64,000 nucleotides of DNA from Sphingobium sp. CCH11-B1 (GCF_001556865.1 NZ_LSJY01000079.1:41821-105820), one strand, 5' to 3'. Positions 50,377 to 60,007 are shown, counted from the first letter of the stretch. The notes: generated by a model from the letters alone, not told the origin. Numbers and translations are program-made.

Positions 50377-51375
50377 GTGACCAGCACCGTCAAATCCCCC
50401 AGCGTCGGGCGCTTCGCCGACCTCAAGACCCTCTATGCCGAAATGACCGCCACCCCTGAATTCCAGGCCGCGTTCGGCGATCCGCTCGCCCTCTCCATCG
50501 TCGAGCCGGGTGAACAGCCCGGCGAATATGAGATGCCCGAGCCTTTCGCCGCACAGGCCGAATGCGGCGGCATTATTGCCACCATCTTCGACCTGTTCGC
50601 CGACACGCGGCTCGAACCGCTCGCTGCAGAAATCGCCTGGGGCTTCGTCAACAGCTTCCACTTCGTCGCCGGCAAACTCGAGCGGCGCGAAGACTCGCTG
50701 GCGATGGAAGTCGGCGATCTGGCGCGCAATCCCGACATGAGCGAGATCTACAACAACGAACTGGAGGAGAAGCAACTCCTCTGTCAGTCGACCGCCGAAC
50801 AGCGGGAAGCGATCGAATGCATGCGCGACTATGCGGCCGAGATGTACCGGGTGCAGTCGGGCTGGCCCTGGTCGCCGGCGCGCGGCAGCAAGGCGTCTTC
50901 GGCGTCGAGTGCCAGCCAGATCGCCGCGCTCGATTTCCTGCGGGCGCGGGAACTCTCCGCCCGTGAGAAGCATCTGCCGCGCGGACCTGTGGTGGTCTTT
51001 TCGGGGCCTGCCCAATGGCACGACTGGGAAACGCTCTGGGCCAAGCTCGACGAGATCAAGGCGCGCATTCCGCACATGACATTGGTCACGACCGGCCAGC
51101 GCAAGGGGGCGGATGCGATCGCGGCGGCCTGGGCGGCGCGCGCGGAGAACAATGTGCCGCTGGTCGCCTATGGGCTTTACGGCAACGGCCGCAAGACTGC
51201 CTTTACCCGTAATCGCAAGCTCGCCGAGCTGCAGCCGGTCGAGGCCCTGCTGTGCGAGGGGTCGGGATTGCAGGCCAATCTCTATCAGATGCTGCGGCAG
51301 GCCAATGTCCCGATTCATGCCTTCCGCAAGGTCGATCAGGTGGCCGATACCGCCGTGCGGCGAATGCGAGCCTGA
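50377..51375 (+). CDS. DUF2493 (SLOG-like) protein, copy 1
   Basis: A 332-residue protein. The C-terminal half is a DUF2493/SLOG-type Rossmann domain: GPVVVFSGPAQWHDWETLW, LVTTGQRKGADAIAAAWAAR, AFTRNRKLAEL and VEALLCEGSG. The N-terminal ~170 residues are helical and particular to plasmid members. SLOG domains bind nucleotides, and some act in nucleotide-signal defence systems; here no effector is seen. GTG start (50377). It shares layout with 51850-52833, so the two arose by duplication. Confidence 0.82.
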   Translation: MTSTVKSPSVGRFADLKTLYAEMTATPEFQAAFGDPLALSIVEPGEQPGEYEMPEPFAAQAECGGIIATIFDLFADTRLEPLAAEIAWGFVNSFHFVAGKLERREDSLAMEVGDLARNPDMSEIYNNELEEKQLLCQSTAEQREAIECMRDYAAEMYRVQSGWPWSPARGSKASSASSASQIAALDFLRARELSAREKHLPRGPVVVFSGPAQWHDWETLWAKLDEIKARIPHMTLVTTGQRKGADAIAAAWAARAENNVPLVAYGLYGNGRKTAFTRNRKLAELQPVEALLCEGSGLQANLYQMLRQANVPIHAFRKVDQVADTAVRRMRA

Positions 51376-51849
51376 TCCTTCTTTCCGCACAACCATCGAC
51401 ACAATCGGGCCGGACGCATCCCCCCGCGTTCCGGCCCATTTTTGTGCTGTGAGGGAAACTCGCCGACCCCACCGTTTGCATCAGCGGCGACGTGGTCAGT
51501 GGACGAGTTCCTGGCGCTGCGGGCCCTCTCTCCCGTCGCGAAAAAGGGACAACACGGGCATCGAGCCCGCGTTGTCCCTTGGGTGCGTGGGGCGAGGGTG
51601 GTGTATAATTCTCTCTACAACAAGTCCAAGTATGGCACGGGGACAGCACCGGCCTCAAGGACGACGGGGCCCCACCATTTTCTTTGGCGGAGCGAGCGTC
51701 GGCGCTTCCTCTCTCGCCTTGGTGGCCGCCAAAGAAAATCGTGCCCCCCATCGCCGCTGCGCGGTCGGGCTGCGCCCGATCCTTGACCCCGGCGCTCACA
51801 GCCCGTGCCTTTGAAAATGCCTCTTTTCATTCAATTCAAGGAGGCAGAC
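51376..51849. other. Intergenic region with two strong inverted repeats and a promoter candidate
   Basis: A 474-bp gap between the two DUF2493 genes. First, a hairpin at 51544-51580: AAGGGACAAC/GTTGTCCCTT plus CGGGC/GCCCG around a five-base loop. Second, a -10-like TATAAT (51604-51609) with TTGGGT (51580-51585) 18 bp upstream. Third, a perfect 14-bp inverted repeat ATTTTCTTTGGCGG (51677-51690) / CCGCCAAAGAAAAT (51726-51739) 35 bp apart, flanked by GGGGC/GCCCC. No secure gene. The promoter would serve the second DUF2493 gene, whose leader would then contain the larger stem. Confidence 0.55.
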
Positions 51850-52833
51850 ATGACCAAGGTAACCCGCACGATCCGTGACTTTTCAGAAATCGCCGACCTC
51901 ATCGCGGCCGAGACGATGACGACCAGCGACAGCTTCAGCGCGGCCTTCGAGGCAGGGCAGGATGTCAGCCGGATCGGGTTCGGCGAGGAGGAGCTGACCT
52001 CGGACATGCCCGACGCGACGGAAGCTCAGCTCGCGACAGAGATGCTGGTGCGCACGATGTTCGACGTGCTCCGCGATACCCGGATGGAAAGCATCGCCGG
52101 ACGGCTCGCCTGGGGGATCGTCCACAGCTTCCACAAGGTCGCGGGCCAACTCGATGGCGAGGCCGACAAGGCGACGCTCAAGATCAAGGAGCTGATCCGC
52201 AGCGCTGACGGGAGCGAGGTGATGATGGGGGAACTCGAAGAAGCCCAGCTCCTCTGCCAGTCGCTCGACGAAGCGCGCGAGGCGGTTGCCTGCATGCGCG
52301 ACCATGCGGCCCAGACCTACCTTGCCGAAACCGGGCGGCCCTGGTCTTCCCCTCGCGGATCGCTGGTCTCCTCCAAGCGCACGGCCTCGGTGATCGCGGC
52401 GCAGGACTTCCTCGCAGCGCGCAGGCAACGCCGGGCGGAAGCGCACAGCCCGCAAGGCCCGGTGGTAATCTTTTCGGGCGGACAGGTCTGGGAAGATCAT
52501 GCGCTGCTGACCGAACGGCTGGATGCGGTGAAGGCGCGGATCCCGGCGATGGTGCTGGCAACGACCGCGCAGGACAAGGGGTGCGACGCGATCGCGGCGG
52601 CCTGGGCGGCACGGAGCGGTACCATGCTCATCGCCTTCATGCTCGACCGGCGCCTGGGCAAGCGGGCTGGGTTCGCGCGCAACGAACAGCTCCTCGCGCT
52701 GCGTCCGGTCGAGGCGATCGTTTGCGAAGGTTCGGGGCTTCAGTCTCATCTTGCCCGTGAGGTGAGGGCGAAGGGTGTGCCGGCGCATTTCTTCGCCCTG
52801 AAGGATCAGCACGGGGGACAAGCGGCGGCGTGA
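51850..52833 (+). CDS. DUF2493 (SLOG-like) protein, copy 2
   Basis: A 327-residue paralogue of 50377-51375, with the same two-part plan: helical N-terminal half (RLAWGIVHSFHKVAGQLDGE; MGELEEAQLLCQSLDEAREA) and DUF2493 domain (GPVVIFSGGQVWEDHALLTE; LATTAQDKGCDAIAAAWAAR; FARNEQLLAL; VEAIVCEGSG). Strong AAGGAGG lies 5 bp before the ATG at 51850. Divergence from copy 1 is considerable, so this is not a recent duplication. Confidence 0.82.
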   Translation: MTKVTRTIRDFSEIADLIAAETMTTSDSFSAAFEAGQDVSRIGFGEEELTSDMPDATEAQLATEMLVRTMFDVLRDTRMESIAGRLAWGIVHSFHKVAGQLDGEADKATLKIKELIRSADGSEVMMGELEEAQLLCQSLDEAREAVACMRDHAAQTYLAETGRPWSSPRGSLVSSKRTASVIAAQDFLAARRQRRAEAHSPQGPVVIFSGGQVWEDHALLTERLDAVKARIPAMVLATTAQDKGCDAIAAAWAARSGTMLIAFMLDRRLGKRAGFARNEQLLALRPVEAIVCEGSGLQSHLAREVRAKGVPAHFFALKDQHGGQAAA

Positions 52834-52845
52834 GCAGGTGAGGCG

Positions 52846-52888
52846 AGGGGGACCGGTCGGGCTTCGGCTCGGCCGGTCCTCCTTTTTT
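52846..52888 (+). terminator. Intrinsic terminator after the second DUF2493 gene
   Basis: GGACCGG (52850-52856) pairs with CCGGTCC (52873-52879), with inner CGG/CGG partly mismatched, followed by TCCTTTTTT (to 52888). It is 13 bp after the stop codon. Confidence 0.75.
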
Positions 52889-52992
52889 GCTGGCGTAGAG
52901 GTCGCCCCCGCTCGGGAGCCCGGACCTTCGGCCCGGGTCCGTCGCGGCGGCGATGCGCAGCCGCAAGAGCGGCTCCGGCCTCCTGCGCGTGG

Positions 52993-53277
52993 CTACGCCA
53001 TGCTCGTCGCAGGGACCCGCTTCGCGGGCGGTTTTGGATTGTCGCTACTCTCGGGCAGGGGTTTGAGCGCGGCAACCGCGGCACCGCCTCCCACTCGGAT
53101 CGCGGCCGCCAGAACATCGCGAAATTCGCGCTCGGTGAGGGTCTCCACCGCTAGCTCGGGCACGATCGCGGCATATTTGCCGCGCAGCGCGCGGCGGGTC
53201 TTTTCCACCTCTTCGACCATCTTGCGCTGGCGCGCTTCGAGGTCGGCGAGGCGTTCTCTGTCGGTCATCTTGGGCAT
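52993..53277 (-). CDS. Small TraD/TraC-like conjugation accessory protein
   Basis: A 94-residue protein. Residues ~4-35 form a charged coiled-coil-like helix (MTDRERLADLEARQRKMVEE), followed by LTEREFRDVLAAAIRVGGGA and a basic tail. Small coiled-coil proteins transcribed away from traD/traI are usual near the oriT of related plasmids, where they assist the relaxase; this is inferred from place and shape. Start ATG at 53277 with AGGAAG upstream; 53283 and 53268 are possible. Confidence 0.6.
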   Translation of the reverse strand: MPKMTDRERLADLEARQRKMVEEVEKTRRALRGKYAAIVPELAVETLTEREFRDVLAAAIRVGGGAAVAALKPLPESSDNPKPPAKRVPATSMA

Positions 53278-53810
53278 GTCCATCTTCCTGGTCGATGGTC
53301 TGCCCGCCGCCCCCAATATCGGGGAACAGGAAGTCGTTCGCAATCCCCGGATCGGGGCGCAAATCGAGGAGGCACCATGACGTCATCGCGCACAATTTTG
53401 CCGCGCTGGAATGAGCTCACCTGCGTGCCGCCGGCGGGAAGAACAGAGCCTTCCCCGTGCCGGGAAAGGGCCGCGCCCCTTCCGGTGCGAGGCGACGCAG
53501 CGATGAAGTCGCTGCGCAAGAAAGGACGCACGGCCGTGGCCGTATTGTAATGCACCGTACGCACGGGTGCTGCGGCGATAAACTGCCGTAAATCATGGGG
53601 TTGCGTTGGGTGCCATGGCACCCGCCGGACACACCTTCTGGCACCCATGGCTTCCGAGCGATGTCGTGACCCGCGCCGCGTGGCGGTTTTCCGCCATTGT
53701 GGCGCGGGTGCCATGGAAGACAGCCATTTTTCTTGAGTTTTCCGCCGGTTCGCGCTAATAAGTCACTGCTTCATGACTCTCATCGTCGGGCTTCTCCTTG
53801 GGAAGCTGAC
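53278..53810. other. Candidate oriT region with multiple inverted repeats
   Basis: A 533-bp region without a secure gene, between divergent mobilisation genes. It has CGCAGCGA/TCGCTGCG around a five-base loop (53496-53516). A perfect palindrome GGGTGCCATGGCACCC (53608-53623) is followed by related half-sites GGCACCCATGG (53640-53650) and GGGTGCCATGG (53706-53716). A long imperfect hairpin pairs CCGCGCC and TGGCGG (53671-53686) with CCGCCA and GGCGCGG (53691-53707). Clustered palindromes beside relaxase and ribbon-helix-helix genes are typical of transfer origins. No nic site is identified. The promoter for 53811 must lie at the right end. Confidence 0.5.
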
Positions 53811-54110
53811 ATGCACAGAGTTAGCGTGCGGGTGGACGACACCCTCTACGACCGCCTCAACCGCCGCGCGGTGGGCGCCGATCTCTCCTTTTCAACCTTC
53901 ATTCGCTCCATCCTTGCGCAGGCCGCTGACCCGCGCGGGCGCTATATCTATTCCTCGCAAGACGAGGTGCTTGGCATCAGCATCCAGATACTGACGCTGC
54001 TTGCCACATCGATCGGTGCAGGCTCACCCGAGATACTCGAACGGGGGATGGGCGATGCGCGCGCTATCCTGCGCGAGCGGGGCCTGCTCGATCCAGAGCA
54101 GGACCGGTGA
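53811..54110 (+). CDS. Ribbon-helix-helix accessory DNA-binding protein
   Basis: A 99-residue protein whose N-terminus, HRVSVRVDDTLYDRLNRRAV with FSTFIRSIL, is a ribbon-helix-helix fold as in relaxosome proteins (TrwA/TraY/MobC type). The C-terminal half is helical (LGISIQILTLLATSIGAGSP) and may form tetramers. Directly upstream of the coupling protein and relaxase genes and next to palindromes it may bind. ATG 53811 with GGGAAGC upstream. Confidence 0.75.
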   Translation: MHRVSVRVDDTLYDRLNRRAVGADLSFSTFIRSILAQAADPRGRYIYSSQDEVLGISIQILTLLATSIGAGSPEILERGMGDARAILRERGLLDPEQDR

Positions 54111-54266
54111 GCGGGGCTCCTGACAGCAGAGCCGATGCGGCATGCCCGGAAGGCTACGTTCTGCCGCCATATCCCGTCATCCCTGGGACCTTGGCTTCAC
54201 GCCGCTCCTGGTCCTGGGGATCTGCGTCCGCCTCCGGGTGCGCCGCCTGGCCAGGGAGCAGCAGTC

Positions 54267-56345
54267 ATGAGCATTTTCCGCAACGACACATTGGGATCCT
54301 GGACGAGGGGCGGCCAGTCGATCGTTCACAATGTCCGCATGACCACCCAGGTCTTCTTCCAAACCGTGATCGCCTGCTTCGTGCTCTGGGTGATGGGGGT
54401 AGGCTGGTATGCGATGGAGAAGTCCACCGGCTATGAGCGCTTCGTCCTCACCAAGCTGGCCGAAGCCAGTTTCAAGTCGAATGCCGCACCCGGCACCAAT
54501 GATCCGATCCTGTTTAAGACCCCAGCCGGGCAGCAATACTGGACCTCGGCGGACTGGCTGCTGGCTTCGGGCCTGGCGAAGAAGACCTTGCACAGCTTCG
54601 AGCTTTACCTGATCCACGGCGCGCTGCTCTCCGGTGTGTTCGCGCTCGCCGCGCTCGCCTTCGCCTGGTTCAGCTTTACCCGGACGGGCAGGGGCCTCGG
54701 CTCCAACGAATATATTCGCGGTGCCCGTTTCGGCACGGTCAGGCAGATCAAGCGGGCGCTCTGGCGGCAGCGACGAGGGAGTTTTTCCATCGGGGGCGTC
54801 CCCGTGCCCGATGCCTTCGAGCCCGAACATATCCTGCTGTGCGGAGCACCCGGCACCGGCAAGACCAACCTCATCGTCAAGATGCTCGAGGGCATCCGCA
54901 AGGAGGGTAAGCGGGCGATCATCTATGACACCGCCGGCACCTTCGTCGAAAAATTCTACCGGCCGGGGAAGGACATCATCCTCAACCCGCTCGACAAGCG
55001 CACCGCTTGCTGGTCGCCCTGGGGGGATGTCCCGCGCGAATATCATTACGACCAGATCGCGGAATCGACGATCCCCGACAAGACCGGCGATCCCTTCTGG
55101 GCCAAGGCTGCGCGCGGGACGCTGGTGGCGGTGCTGCGCAAGCTTGCGCGCGAGGGCGAGATGCTGGTCTCGGTGCTATTGGACCGGCTGCTGCGCTCCA
55201 AGCTGAAGGACCTTGCCGCCTATGCTGCGGGCACCGATGCCGCCGCATTCATCAGCATGGAAGGGGAACGAACCTCGGCGGGCATCCAGGCTGAACTGGC
55301 TTCGGTGATGCGCAGCTTCTCCTATCTGGATGACACGAGGAAGGGGCTGTCGATCCGCGAATGGGTGCAGAATGAGGAGGGCGACAACTGGCTGTTCATC
55401 ACGGTCAAGGCCGACCAACTGCCCTCGCTCCGTCCCCTGATCACGGTCTGGCTCGACATCGCGATTTCGGCGATCATGAGTCTGACGCCGGACCGCAAAC
55501 GCCGCCTCTATTGCGTCATCGACGAACTGCCGACCTTGCAGAAACTGCCCTCGCTCTCCGACTTCCTCGCCCGTGCCCGCAAATATGGCGGCTGCGGCAT
55601 ATTGGGGTTCCAGTCCTACCCGCAGCTCGAAGCGACCTACGGTATCCAGGATGCGGCCGCGATCACCGGCTATTGTTCGACCTGGGTGGCGCTCAGGGCC
55701 AACGACACCCCCACCGCCAAGCATGTCTCGGAAAACCTCGGCCAGGTCGAACAGGTCGAGGCCAATGAGGGTATGAGCTACGGCGTCAACGACATGCGCG
55801 ATGGGGTCAACCTCTCGCGCATGCAGGTTACACGCCCTCTGGTCATGCACACCGAGGTCACCAATCTCCCCAACTTGTCGGGTTATTTGCGGTTCGGGCG
55901 CAATCTGCCGGTGGTGCGGTTCGACGATCGGTTCAATACGGTGGCTACCATCGCCGAAGCCTTTGTCGAGCGGACGGAACCCCCGGTGCGCGATACCGAT
56001 GGCAAGGCGATTATCGACGCCGTCCATGCGGACTCGGATGCCCGCGAGGCCGAAGAACGCCAGCGTGCGGATCAGAAAATGCCGGTAAGAGCTGCCAAAG
56101 CCGCGCCCAAAGCCAAGCAAAAGCCCTTGGACCGGCCCGACCTCTTTACCCGAACCCCTCTGGAAGAACCGTCGCCTGTGGCAGGCGAGAAGCCATCTTC
56201 CGGGGGGGCGACTGGTAACGAGCCGGACACGCCCAACATGTCGCCGCAGGACTTCACACTGGCACCGCGCCGGGGCAACCAGCGCATCGAGATCGATGTC
56301 TATGACCGCGAGAATGGCCCCGCGAAGAAGGCCCGGCCGGCATGA
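54267..56345 (+). CDS. traD: Type IV coupling protein TraD
   Basis: A 692-residue inner-membrane ATPase that links the relaxosome to the type IV secretion channel. Two membrane helices lie at about 28-50 and 110-135. Walker A is ILLCGAPGTGKTNLIV near 192; Walker B/VirD4-like YCVIDELPTLQKLPSLSDFL near 415; a later GFQSYPQLEATYG motif is typical. The C-terminal tail (about 610-692) is charged and Pro-rich. ATG 54267, after AGGGAGCAGCAGTC, begins the recognisable N-terminus. The stop overlaps the relaxase start by 4 bp. Confidence 0.92.
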   Translation: MSIFRNDTLGSWTRGGQSIVHNVRMTTQVFFQTVIACFVLWVMGVGWYAMEKSTGYERFVLTKLAEASFKSNAAPGTNDPILFKTPAGQQYWTSADWLLASGLAKKTLHSFELYLIHGALLSGVFALAALAFAWFSFTRTGRGLGSNEYIRGARFGTVRQIKRALWRQRRGSFSIGGVPVPDAFEPEHILLCGAPGTGKTNLIVKMLEGIRKEGKRAIIYDTAGTFVEKFYRPGKDIILNPLDKRTACWSPWGDVPREYHYDQIAESTIPDKTGDPFWAKAARGTLVAVLRKLAREGEMLVSVLLDRLLRSKLKDLAAYAAGTDAAAFISMEGERTSAGIQAELASVMRSFSYLDDTRKGLSIREWVQNEEGDNWLFITVKADQLPSLRPLITVWLDIAISAIMSLTPDRKRRLYCVIDELPTLQKLPSLSDFLARARKYGGCGILGFQSYPQLEATYGIQDAAAITGYCSTWVALRANDTPTAKHVSENLGQVEQVEANEGMSYGVNDMRDGVNLSRMQVTRPLVMHTEVTNLPNLSGYLRFGRNLPVVRFDDRFNTVATIAEAFVERTEPPVRDTDGKAIIDAVHADSDAREAEERQRADQKMPVRAAKAAPKAKQKPLDRPDLFTRTPLEEPSPVAGEKPSSGGATGNEPDTPNMSPQDFTLAPRRGNQRIEIDVYDRENGPAKKARPA

Positions 56346-59323
56346 TCCATCCCCGTCGCCTGAAAGGTACGTCCGGCAATATCGCCCGTTATTATACGGT
56401 GGGCGATTATTACACCAAGGGCGGTGAGGAACCCAGCGAATGGGGCGGTAGGCTTGCCCCGGAGCTGGGTCTTGCAGGCAAGGTCGACCCGGCTGTCTTC
56501 CAGGAACTGCTCGCCGGTAAGGTTGCCGGGCAGCAACTCGGTCGCCACCGCGTGGGCGGCGAAATCCAGCATCACCCCGGATGGGACTTTGCCGTCAATG
56601 CCCCTAAGTCGGTGTCGATCATGGCATTGGTGGCGGGGGATGAGCGGATCATTGCTGCGCACGAGCAGGCCGTCACCACCGCGCTCTCCTACATGGAAGA
56701 ACATGCCGCGCTGCGCCGCCGCGAAAATGGTGAGATCGTCCACGAGACCACCGGGCGGCTGCTCTTCGCGCGGTTCACCGAACATGCCAGCCGCGAGCTT
56801 GATCCCCACCTCCACACCCACGTCGTCGTCCTCAACATGACCAACGGGCAAGAGGGCGCACCCATGGCCAGCCTCGAAAGCCGGGCCATGTACGGCGAGC
56901 AGATGGTCGCGGGCCAGATCTATCGAAATGACCTGGCACATTCCCTGCGCGAGAAGGGGTTCGAGATCGACTTCGATCCCAGGCGTGGCCTGTTCGAGAT
57001 TACCGGTGTACCGCAGGATTTTATCCATGAGACCTCGCAGCGCGCGCAGCAGATCAATGCCCATGCGCAAGAACATGGCCTGACCGGCCAGGCTGCGCGA
57101 CGGGCGTCCTTCTATCAGACCAGAGGTCCCAAGGCGAAGGTCGGGCTTGAAGCTCTGCACGAACAATGGAGCGCGCGGGCGGCGCCCTATGCCCGTGATC
57201 TTGCCCAAGTCACAGCCAGAGCCGGGGAGCGGGGAGAACGGGCGATCGAACCGGAACGGCAGACGGCCAGCCGGGCCGCCCTGTTCGGCATCCGCCAGGC
57301 TGAAACGCGCGAGGCCGTCAGCAACCTTGGGACCCTGTACCGTCATGCGCTCGCGTCCCATGTCGGGGAGGTCCGCTTCTCTGATATCCGCCCGCTGATC
57401 GCAGGGCATGAGGAGCGGCGCAAGCTGCTCGCGACCCGGGCGCAGACCGGCGACCAGACATTGACGCGGGGGCGCACGACGCGGCGCAGCGCCCGGCTCG
57501 AACAGGCGATTGTCCAGCACCTGGCGCTTGCCCTTGATGACGCCCGGCCGATCGCCTCGTCAGATCGGCTTCTGGCGGTTCTGGATGGTGCAGGGCTCAC
57601 TCCGGCGCAGGAACAAGCGCTGGTGGCGGCCGCTACCTCGCGCGACCGCGTGACCGGTATCCACGGCGTCGGCGGTGCGGGTAAATCGACCCTGATGAAG
57701 AGTTTGAATGAGGCGGCGGAACCGGGGACGACGCTCATTGCGTTGGCGCCAACATCGTCTGCCGTCGCAAATCTTGGCCAGATCGCCGGGATCGAGGCGC
57801 GTACTGTCGCCAGTCTGCTGGCAGGGGGCGGGCACGGCATTACCGACCGCCATGTTCTGGTGCTCGATGAGGCCGGGCAACTGGGCAACCGGCAGGCACT
57901 GCGTATGCTCGAGATCAGCCGCGAGACCGGGGCTCGGCTGATCCTGCTGGGTGACAACAAGCAGACCGGCGCGATCGAGCAGGGCAAGCCGTTCTGGCTG
58001 CTTCAGAAGCTCGGGCTTCCCACCGCCCAACTCACCGAATCCATGCGCCAGGAAACCAGAGCCATGAAGGGGGCCGTCACCGCGGCGCGTTCGGGCGACT
58101 ATGCGGGCTCGCTTGCTCGCCTCGACAAGGTTGTGAGCGGGGGGGATGCGGAAGCACTTGCGCGCGGACTGGTCGCCGAATGGACGCGCCTCAGCCCCGG
58201 GAGCCGGGCTTCCACCAATATCCTCGTGCTCGAAAATGCCACCCGCCTGCTCGTCAATGCCACGATCCGCGAGACCCTCAAATCCGAAGGCGCGATCGCC
58301 GCCGAGGATGCACGACTGCAAGTGCTCACCTCATCGGGTATGAGCGATCAGGAGAAGCATTATGCTCGCTTCTATTCAGGCGGGCAGGTGGTGACGTTCG
58401 CGCGCGACGTCACCGGCGCCGGGATTGCGCGCGATGCCGAATATCGTGTGGCAGGCGTCGGGCGCGAGGCCAATGGCCGCCAGGTTGTACGCCTTGTCGA
58501 TGAGCATGGCCGGGTGATCCGTTGGGATCCAAGGCTGGGGCAGGCCCGCCACATCAATGTGTTCAACCGCGAGGAACGCGAGCTATCCGAAGGCGACCGC
58601 ATCCAGTGGCGGCTGGCCAACAAGACGCTCGATCTCAAAAATGCCGAACGCGGCACGGTCGAGAAGCTGGAGGGCGCACAGGCGACGATCCGCTGGGATC
58701 GCACCGACAAGGTGCAGACGATCGACCTCGCTAGCCACAAGACCTGGGATCATGGCTATGCCGAAACCGTCTATTCGGCGCAGTCGAAAACCTACGCCCG
58801 CGTCTATGTGCTGGCACCGGTCGGCTCCCCCCTCGTCAACGGCCAGAATTACTACACCGCCATCACCCGCGCCCGGTTCGGGGTGAAGCTCTGGACCGAG
58901 GACGAGAAGCGTCTCATCGAAAAGCTGGAACAGCGGTCGGGCGAGAAGACCTCGGCGCTCGAAGGGCTGGGGCGGCTGCAGAAGGATTCTGCGCGCTCCT
59001 ATGCTGACCGCCATGCCGATCGCCTGGCGCAGGCCCGCGACGAGCAGACACGTATGCGACAGGAGCGACGAGACGGAGCCTTGGAGCGGCAACTTGATCG
59101 TGGCCGCTCACCTGAAGGTTTGGGTGAGCGGCTGGCCGAAGGCGCGCGCGGGATTGCCGATATTCTTGATCGCATCCTGCAGTCCGCGCTCGATCGCCGA
59201 TCCGGACCGGAGCGGGATCCTGGGCGCACGGCCCAGTCCGTTCCCGAAGCGCGGCCCGAACAGCATCAGCCTCACCACCAGCCCCAGTCTCAACCTCAGC
59301 CCGACCACGGCCCCGATCGATGA
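56342..59323 (+). CDS. traI: MobF-family relaxase/helicase (TraI/TrwC-like)
   Basis: A 993-residue conjugative relaxase. The relaxase domain (about 1-290) has tyrosine pairs at Y17/Y18 and Y23/Y24 (IARYYTVGDYYTKGG) and the three-histidine metal site TEHASRELDPHLHTHVVV near 155. The RecD-like helicase part has Walker A IHGVGGAGKSTLMK near 443, Walker B VLVLDEAGQLGNRQ near 505, and motif YTAITRARFGVKLW near 840. The last ~100 residues are Arg/Gln/Pro-rich. It nicks oriT and unwinds the transferred strand. Size is typical for TrwC. Coupled by 4-bp overlap to traD. Confidence 0.94.
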   Translation: MIHPRRLKGTSGNIARYYTVGDYYTKGGEEPSEWGGRLAPELGLAGKVDPAVFQELLAGKVAGQQLGRHRVGGEIQHHPGWDFAVNAPKSVSIMALVAGDERIIAAHEQAVTTALSYMEEHAALRRRENGEIVHETTGRLLFARFTEHASRELDPHLHTHVVVLNMTNGQEGAPMASLESRAMYGEQMVAGQIYRNDLAHSLREKGFEIDFDPRRGLFEITGVPQDFIHETSQRAQQINAHAQEHGLTGQAARRASFYQTRGPKAKVGLEALHEQWSARAAPYARDLAQVTARAGERGERAIEPERQTASRAALFGIRQAETREAVSNLGTLYRHALASHVGEVRFSDIRPLIAGHEERRKLLATRAQTGDQTLTRGRTTRRSARLEQAIVQHLALALDDARPIASSDRLLAVLDGAGLTPAQEQALVAAATSRDRVTGIHGVGGAGKSTLMKSLNEAAEPGTTLIALAPTSSAVANLGQIAGIEARTVASLLAGGGHGITDRHVLVLDEAGQLGNRQALRMLEISRETGARLILLGDNKQTGAIEQGKPFWLLQKLGLPTAQLTESMRQETRAMKGAVTAARSGDYAGSLARLDKVVSGGDAEALARGLVAEWTRLSPGSRASTNILVLENATRLLVNATIRETLKSEGAIAAEDARLQVLTSSGMSDQEKHYARFYSGGQVVTFARDVTGAGIARDAEYRVAGVGREANGRQVVRLVDEHGRVIRWDPRLGQARHINVFNREERELSEGDRIQWRLANKTLDLKNAERGTVEKLEGAQATIRWDRTDKVQTIDLASHKTWDHGYAETVYSAQSKTYARVYVLAPVGSPLVNGQNYYTAITRARFGVKLWTEDEKRLIEKLEQRSGEKTSALEGLGRLQKDSARSYADRHADRLAQARDEQTRMRQERRDGALERQLDRGRSPEGLGERLAEGARGIADILDRILQSALDRRSGPERDPGRTAQSVPEARPEQHQPHHQPQSQPQPDHGPDR

Positions 59324-59353
59324 TCGGGAAATTCTCAGCCAAGGATACTCAAT

Positions 59354-60007
59354 ATGCCCAATCCCAACTGGATCAGCATTTCCCGCTCCCGCATTGTCAA
59401 CATGATCTTGCCAATGTGTGCGGGGATAGCCCTCCTTGCCGCAATCCCGGGACAGGCCCGCGCCGAAGGAGAGGGCGAGACCCGTATCGCCCACTGCATT
59501 CGACAGGCTGCTGGCGACAAGCCCTGGCTGGAAAAGACGCTCTGGGGCCTGCGTGACCAGGAAGGCGGTTGGATCGGTGCCGAGGTGCGCAACACCAATG
59601 GCAGCCATGATCTGGGGCCGCTGCAGATCAACAGCTGGTGGGTGCCCAAATTGGCCGGGCTCATTGAGCGGCCTGAATGGCAGGTGCGACATTGGTTGAG
59701 GTTTGATCCTTGTTTCAATGCCGATGCCGCCCGGTGGATATTCCTGGCGGCGTTGCATTCAACCGGGGATTTCTGGGAGGCCGTCGGGGTTTATCACAGT
59801 CCGACCGCCTGGCGGCAACGGCGCTATGCGCAGAGCGTAGCGCGCCACATGCAGCGCCGGTTTGGGCGGGATCTTTTTGCCGCGCGGACTCAGGCCGAAC
59901 CGACCGCTACACCCGTTGCGGCAGAGGCGAGCGCCACTGGTGGGCAGACCGCAACTCCGGCGGTAAGGACGCTTGGCTTTGGGGTCGTTCGCCGACCGCC
60001 GAGCTGA
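59354..60007 (+). CDS. VirB1-like lytic transglycosylase
   Basis: A 217-residue exported transglycosylase. An N-terminal hydrophobic signal (IVNMILPMCAGIALLAAIPG) leads to a lysozyme-like domain: catalytic Glu in GLRDQEGGWIGAEVRNTNGS and the HDLGPLQINSWW motif, and later YHSPTAWRQRRYAQSVARHM. The tail is Ala/Thr/Pro-rich. It would locally open peptidoglycan for the type IV secretion channel. It is 30 bp after traI, in the transfer operon. Confidence 0.85.
   Translation: MPNPNWISISRSRIVNMILPMCAGIALLAAIPGQARAEGEGETRIAHCIRQAAGDKPWLEKTLWGLRDQEGGWIGAEVRNTNGSHDLGPLQINSWWVPKLAGLIERPEWQVRHWLRFDPCFNADAARWIFLAALHSTGDFWEAVGVYHSPTAWRQRRYAQSVARHMQRRFGRDLFAARTQAEPTATPVAAEASATGGQTATPAVRTLGFGVVRRPPS

Noticed and set aside
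50113..51402. A 429-codon open frame opposite the DUF2493 gene
   Set aside because: Antisense to a clear gene; no recognisable domain and no ribosome site.
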